From Hydra vulgaris (lineage: Eukaryota > Cnidaria > Hydrozoa > Anthoathecata > Hydridae): a stretch of DNA of 64,000 bases. Both the position numbers and the translations under genes were made by a program. Below the pieces are notes generated by a model, which did not search any database, was not told where the DNA came from, and was given only the letters and a program-made list of their open reading frames with translations. Below are positions 57,411-64,000 of this stretch, piece after piece. Where the stretch lies: positions 68,977,001 through 69,041,000 of the forward strand of contig NC_088920.1 in assembly GCF_038396675.1 (NCBI RefSeq), read 5' to 3'. Positions within the stretch are counted from its first letter, which is position 1. Each line of letters starts with the position of its first letter.

Positions 57411-60010
57411 ATGCAAATATTTGATAAAATAAGAACTGACAGTTTAAAATGCGATATCATTGAGTCAGCGCCAATTACAGAGAATTTTACATCGTTTATA
57501 GATGTCAATTTCTCCCGTGTGAGGTTTAATTTTCAGAAAAGTGAATTTGATGATGATTATTTTTGCGATCATTATCGATTTCGAATGTATCGATTTCGCT
57601 ACAGTTTTATTTCCTCACGGAAACAACAATTGTGACATACCGTTTATCTGTTCAACAACAATACTAAAAACCTTATGAAGGCAAATGCTTTGGATATTGA
57701 ATCACAAAATTTCTACGAAAATTTTTTAACTCTATTAAAAAAAGAGTATAACCTAAAAAATACTCCCTATTCTTTTATTGATGCTGAAGCATCGGTTTCA
57801 CCACGCAACACTTAGCAAACTGAAAATATCAAATATAACGAAGTGAAAAAACGGAGAATTACAAATGATGAAATTAACGGAGTCCAAGAGCTAGCTAATC
57901 AAGATTTTATCCAATACTTTGCTATTCGTCATGACTTGATGTTAATTATGGCTCATCCAAAGGCTTTGGAGTTTGCTAATAAACTGATAAAAGAAGCAGC
58001 GCCAATCCGTCATTAAAACAAATGTTATTGTATGATGCGACTTTTAATTTAGGGGATTTTTATGCTTCAGCTATAGTCATGAGAAACACTGGTTTTGTAA
58101 AAGAACCGGTGATGTTTGTGATACACGAGAGAAAGCATGAAATAACACACGATATGAAATAACACACGATATGGTTTGGTCAAATTTTATATATCATCTT
58201 TTGTTACTGGATAATTTCGGAAAGAACATTCCAATTTTAACAAATTGCGAAAAATCAATCGTAAATTTAATAATGAGAAACTCAAATATTTCATCAAACA
58301 TAATATTTTGCAGAAATCATATTCTTCAAGCCCTAAAAAGATCAGCACAGTAAAAGGTTATAAAGATGATTACAAAGTGTACATAGCAAATGTTTAGGAA
58401 CTATGTGAAAGTAACATTTTTGACCACGATTATGCAAAATTAAAACCGAAACGGTCAGCCATTTTTCTTAAATATTTTGACAAACATTTGAAAAATGACA
58501 TTAAAAATGCATTGCAATAAACCAATATATCACAGATTTTCATCTTTCAATGATGTAAATCCAACAAATAATACTGCAGAACGTTTGAATAGAATGCCAT
58601 CAAAAATATAAAGAGCTTCAATTAGATTCTATGGTCCTGTCGTTATATAAATTTCAAACTTATTTTCTTAAAAAATTTAATCGTGGCTAAAAAAATCTAG
58701 GAAACTTTAAAATGGTTGACCAAAATCTCACCAAAAAGTTATTAGAAATAAGTGATTTAGAATTAACTCCATTAAATGATATCATAGAAATTATATGATA
58801 TGCTTGTATATGCCCTGCTAGACAAAACTGCTATCATATAATATCTCTAAAATCATTACCAAATGCATCCCCAGATATATCAAAGCCAACATACCGCTTC
58901 AGCAAATTAAGAAAAAATAATAACCATGAAACTAGAGGTAGAAGAAAAAAACTGAGACCAAAAGACAGAGAACTAAGCATTATAGCTGCTGACGATTCTT
59001 TAGAAATATCAAAACATTTACCTCCAAAACATTCGACACCAAACAAACTAAAGTTAAAGACAGAGGAAAATTAGTTTACTTTGTTGGCAACTTTAGATAA
59101 ATTTAAAAACAATAAATCGATTAGGTTGAACAGTTTTCACCAAGTATTTAAGAAGCATTTATGAAAAACAAAATACAAGCATGGAAGTTTTTACCAAGAA
59201 TTCGAGTAGCATGGATAATAAAAACAATAAAAGCCTTAAAGAAAAAAAACCCACAAATTTTATAGCGGATTTTAAAAATTTGCCACAACTTGTTCTGTCA
59301 GCTGAAGAGTTAAATGAACCGTCGCTTAACGAAAATGAACCCTTCACATCAAACGTAATTGATCAATTATGTTTCCTGTTCTTAAAATCATTTGAGAAAT
59401 AAAATCAAATATTTTACTTAGGTTATTTTAATTATCGATATTAGTAAATGGAAACATTGCACAACTCTCAAATTTATGCACCAACAATATTTAACAAAGA
59501 CGTTTATTTTGGTGAATATAAATACAGATATAGAAAGAGGCAATCATTGTATATTAGGAGTAATTTCATTAAACAGCAATTATACCTGCACTATTGATTC
59601 ACTACGATTAAACAATAACAGACGAGAGCACTTTGAAGATTAAATGAAAATAACTAAAATATGCGTCAACCATTGTTCAATCAAAATTAGACATGAATAA
59701 ATTTAAATTCTATTACAGTTTAGATTGCGAACAACAAAATAATAGTTTTGATTGCGGTGTTTATGTTATATTATGGGCTTATAAAGAAATAAATGGTCAA
59801 ACAGAATATGTGCTAATAGCAGAAGTAAGAAAGTTTTTAAGGTATATCTACAGTCTTGGAGAGATCTCAACTACGTTTGACCGAAAAAAAGTACTTGATA
59901 AGCAAATATTAAATCTTATTGTAAAAACTCAAAACAAGTTAAGAACAGTGTTGTTACCTTTATTAAACTTATTTATATTTTTGTTAAATTGTTTGATAGA
60001 TTTTTGTTAG
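57411..60010 (+). pseudogene. MULE-type transposon remnant with Ulp1-like protease
   Basis: Three plus-strand parts in order. An N-terminal region (57411..57960) without a known fold is followed by a MULE-type catalytic trace at about 58010..58370: MLLYDATFNLGDFYASAIVM, then FVIHERKHEITHD and IIFCRNHILQAL, matching the 'YDTTF.LGDFY', 'HERK' and 'CWNH' blocks of such transposases. A Ulp1/C48 cysteine protease then lies at about 59490..59790, with NHCILGVISL (His), TCTIDSLR (Asp) and NNSFDCGVYVILWAY (Gln-loop and Cys). Combining a MULE transposase with a Ulp1 protease is known in such elements. Stops occur between and within parts; the last frame (59693..60010) is the cleanest. Confidence 0.65.
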
Positions 60011-60160
60011 GGTTTCCGTATAACAACCTTCCAGACATTCTGCACAATTAGAAATTAATTTTGAATTAAATACTCCGCGGTAAAAAGTATTGCCATTTTT
60101 GTAAAAACAGTCTTATTGCATTTTATTTCGAATTTAATTTCGAATTGATTTAATTTCGAA

Positions 60161-60332
60161 CCAATTTAGCACACTCCGCGGGTGTGAAAATGCATTGTTG
60201 TTGTTTTATAAACGGTTTGTTTGCATTTTGATCGGGTTTTTGTTTAATAACTCATCAGGTACTGGTCGGGCGACACTCCGCGTGCTGCCATTCGACTCAA
60301 ACTTCAATTTTACATAAGAAAATATCTATCCG
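60161..60332. repeat. Direct repeat, copy 1
   Basis: About 170 bp, roughly 75-80 percent identical by eye to 60488..60660. Shared words: AATGCATTGTTGTTGT, TTGTTTAATAACTCA, GGGCGACA, CCATTCGACTCA. It is less AT-rich than its surroundings and may be the end region of the preceding MULE-type element. Confidence 0.75.
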
Positions 60333-60487
60333 AGAAGATATAGGATACTCCCTAATTTAATTTCGATATAAATGCGGGGAGCAACCAACAATAATTTACG
60401 CCCTATTAATTATAATAGATATCTCAATTGGATTTAGTGCAGTAGCTGTGAAAAAAAAAATTTCCTAATAGGAAATTTAATTTTAAA

Positions 60488-60660
60488 TTAATTTAGCAAA
60501 CGCCGTGGGTGTAAAAATGCATTGTTGTTGTCGTAGAAACGGCTTTTTTGCAATTTCATTAGACTTTTTGTTTAATAACTCAGCTGGTATTGGTTGGGCG
60601 ACATTAGGCGTGTCGCCATTCGACTCAGAATTCAATTTTAAATAAGAAAAAGTCTATCCA
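60488..60660. repeat. Direct repeat, copy 2
   Basis: Second copy, same orientation, 327 bp after the first. See copy 1. Confidence 0.75.
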
Positions 60661-61533
60661 CGGGAACTTAATTTTTAAAAATCTCCGCATTTTAAGGACT
60701 ACCTATGATTTGCTAATCTTAAAATCATTCCTAGAATGCTATTTGATCAAACTTATAGAGAAGACAATTATGCCAGACTTTATTAAATTTTTGATATGTC
60801 AAGAGTTTGCCCTTACCTTGTTGTCTCCGTCCAATGCAACACTGATTTAATCTGTTTCTTTATAATAATAATCAGAAGATGAATTATCAGAAAGATTAAC
60901 GAGATCAAAAGTAACTGGTTGTCTGATGAATTTAGAAAAATATCAACAAGATCAGAAGTAACATCAAAAAAGATGTAGTCTTGACAAAAAGAAGAACAAT
61001 TAAGAACGAAAGTGAAAGTGTTTGAATTATAAGATAAAAAAGGATCAGAAGGTTTAAACTTCACAACAAATATGTAAACTAAACAAATATATTTGTTACA
61101 TATACAAATGAATTAAATAAATGATGCTAAATAAAAACTACTAATAAAATTAGTCTTTTAGTTAAAATGAACTGCTGAAGCCCCTCAACCCTAAACAACC
61201 GCTGAAGACCGTCTGCGTTTTTACTATAGATTATTTGTCAGATGTTGCAAAACCAGGATTGCAAAACCAGGACCCTACCAATTTTTTCAAACTAATTACT
61301 AGTTTCTTGTAAAATAATTTGATAGTTCATGTGCTCCATTCCCCTAAACGAAGTATTATGTGCTTGCTATCACATATAGAAAGTAAGTAAGTACATAATA
61401 CTTTTGACTATAATACTTTATTTTTGTTAAATTAGGTTTTCAAAAAATGTTGTATAAATTATGTAGTTCATTACATAAAGACAAAATTATTTTAAATTAA
61501 CTAGGGCATAATAAATAATGTTAAAAAACTTAC
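60661..61533. other. Intron sequence of the Ig-type gene, nothing recognised
   Basis: The minus-strand open frame at 61064..60813 is serine- and leucine-rich without a motif. It has no fitting splice sites in phase with the Ig exon that I could support. Confidence 0.45.
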
Positions 61534-61803
61534 CGTTAAATACACGTATATTTAAAACATTACTTTGATTTTTTCCAACGATATTTTCTGCAATACAAAG
61601 GAATGATGCTAATGAATCTTCGTATGGGTCTAAATACGTAACTACGGAATTTTCTAAACTATTAAATATAATTGTATCGGCTTTTGAAATTGTATATCGA
61701 GGAGGAGGGTTGCCGCCAGCAGAACAAGTAAGATTAACAAAATAATTTGTAAGAACAAAAAATGTTGTTAAGTTTGATGTCAGTACTACTTCTTTTGGAG
61801 GAT
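61534..61803 (-). CDS. Ig-superfamily membrane protein, Ig-domain exon
   Basis: A 270-bp exon (phase 1-1, as usual for Ig modules) between acceptor TTTTTTTAG|A and donor AACG|GTAAGT. It encodes about 90 residues forming one I-set-like Ig domain. The first cysteine is in VNLTCSAGGNPPP, the second in SLASFLCIAENIVGKNQSN, and the strand-F/G pattern 'C.A.N..G' is clear. The tryptophan usual after the first cysteine is replaced (RYTISKAD). Several N-glycosylation sites (NLT, NQS) occur. The protein continues to the membrane exon at 38821 by joining phase-1 ends. The N-terminal exons with the signal peptide must lie beyond 64000. Confidence 0.8.
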
Positions 61804-61904
61804 CTAAAAAAAAATCAAAAATTTAGTAAGTATTAGAATATATAAATTTTATTTAAATGTTTGATAAATATTTGATTAATACATTGTGTCAAACAGGTTT
61901 CTAA

Positions 61905-63765
<1,861 letters not shown>

Positions 63766-63960
63766 GCCGTGTTATAGTGGTTAAAGTTCTGGTTTCAGAA
63801 CTTCATTCCATGGGTTAAAGCCAGTTAAAGGCCATACATGCACCAATGATAAGGAAGGAGAGGTGAACTTTCTGCTTAAATGCTATTTCGTGGTGGTCAA
63901 TGATAAGACTACTAGGACTTATTGGACCACCTATATAACTTATTAAAAAAAAAAAAATAT
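63766..63960 (+). mobile_element. tRNA-derived SINE, diverged copy
   Basis: The head GCCGTGTTATAGTGGTTAAA is followed by a degenerate B box (GGGTTAAAGCC), then a body matching the SINE at 34108: GTGAACTTTCTGCTTAAATG, TCAATGATAAGACTACTAGG and GGACCACCTA in the same order, and a poly-A tail. Clearly one family. Confidence 0.75.
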
Positions 63961-64000
63961 CAACCTTCTGTGAACAAAAAAAGATATCAACATTCTGTAA

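Noticed and set aside
60813-61064. Possible additional exon of the Ig-type gene
   Set aside because: No Ig-like cysteine pattern and no splice sites in the required phase; a low-complexity Ser/Leu/Ile-rich frame.

Overview
The window is AT-rich (long poly-A/T runs, several (TA)n arrays) and shows split genes with GT/AG introns and dense transposable elements. Together with two genes closely resembling the peptide-gated sodium channels of Hydra (HyNaC, DEG/ENaC family), this points to a cnidarian nuclear genome, most likely Hydra. I could run no search, so the genus is inferred.

Three host genes can be supported, all on the minus strand. Two are tandem DEG/ENaC channel genes. Gene A is 8841..8649 joined to 6974..5644 and encodes 507 residues. 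Gene B is 15936..15744 joined to 14825..13510 and encodes 502 residues. Each has a 193-bp first coding exon, one phase-1 intron and one large exon with both membrane segments, so they look like products of one duplication. Most of gene A's intron is a Tc1/mariner-type transposon. The third gene encodes a single-pass immunoglobulin-superfamily membrane protein. Its 3' part was assembled from four small exons: an Ig domain (61803..61534), a 36-bp juxtamembrane exon (48313..48278), a membrane exon (38821..38731) and a cytoplasmic tail (38509..38149). It spans more than 23 kb and continues beyond the right edge.

The rest is a transposon graveyard. At 1-5 kb are a Ty3/gypsy-like LTR retrotransposon remnant, a MITE and a LINE 3' end. 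At 7-9 kb is the intronic Tc1/mariner element. At 10-12.5 kb a decayed LINE is interrupted by a 62-bp tandem array. At 17-18.6 kb is a nearly intact Tc1 element with doubled terminal sites and one in-frame stop in its DD34E transposase. At 19-21 kb is a decayed LINE, followed by two MITEs at 22 kb. At 22.7-26.1 kb is a 3.4-kb transposon sitting inside a (TA)n repeat, with a two-exon, frameshifted transposase and a second 160-bp piece of its own coding sequence downstream. From 27 to 37.6 kb are tandem repeats, a perfect 30-bp-arm hairpin, a tRNA-derived SINE and a LINE.

From 38.8 to 61.5 kb, inside the introns of the Ig-type gene, lie a second LINE type, a Transib/RAG1-like transposase remnant split by a hAT-type MITE with a perfect 8-bp target duplication, a 2.5-kb BED-finger hAT element, a Mutator-like transposase remnant, LINE 3' ends, a 3.1-kb element with GGGTAAGTTGG termini, and a second MULE-type element with a Ulp1-like protease. 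At least three SINE fragments of one tRNA-derived family recur across the window, with two or three weaker candidates. No rRNA, functional tRNA or CRISPR array was seen.
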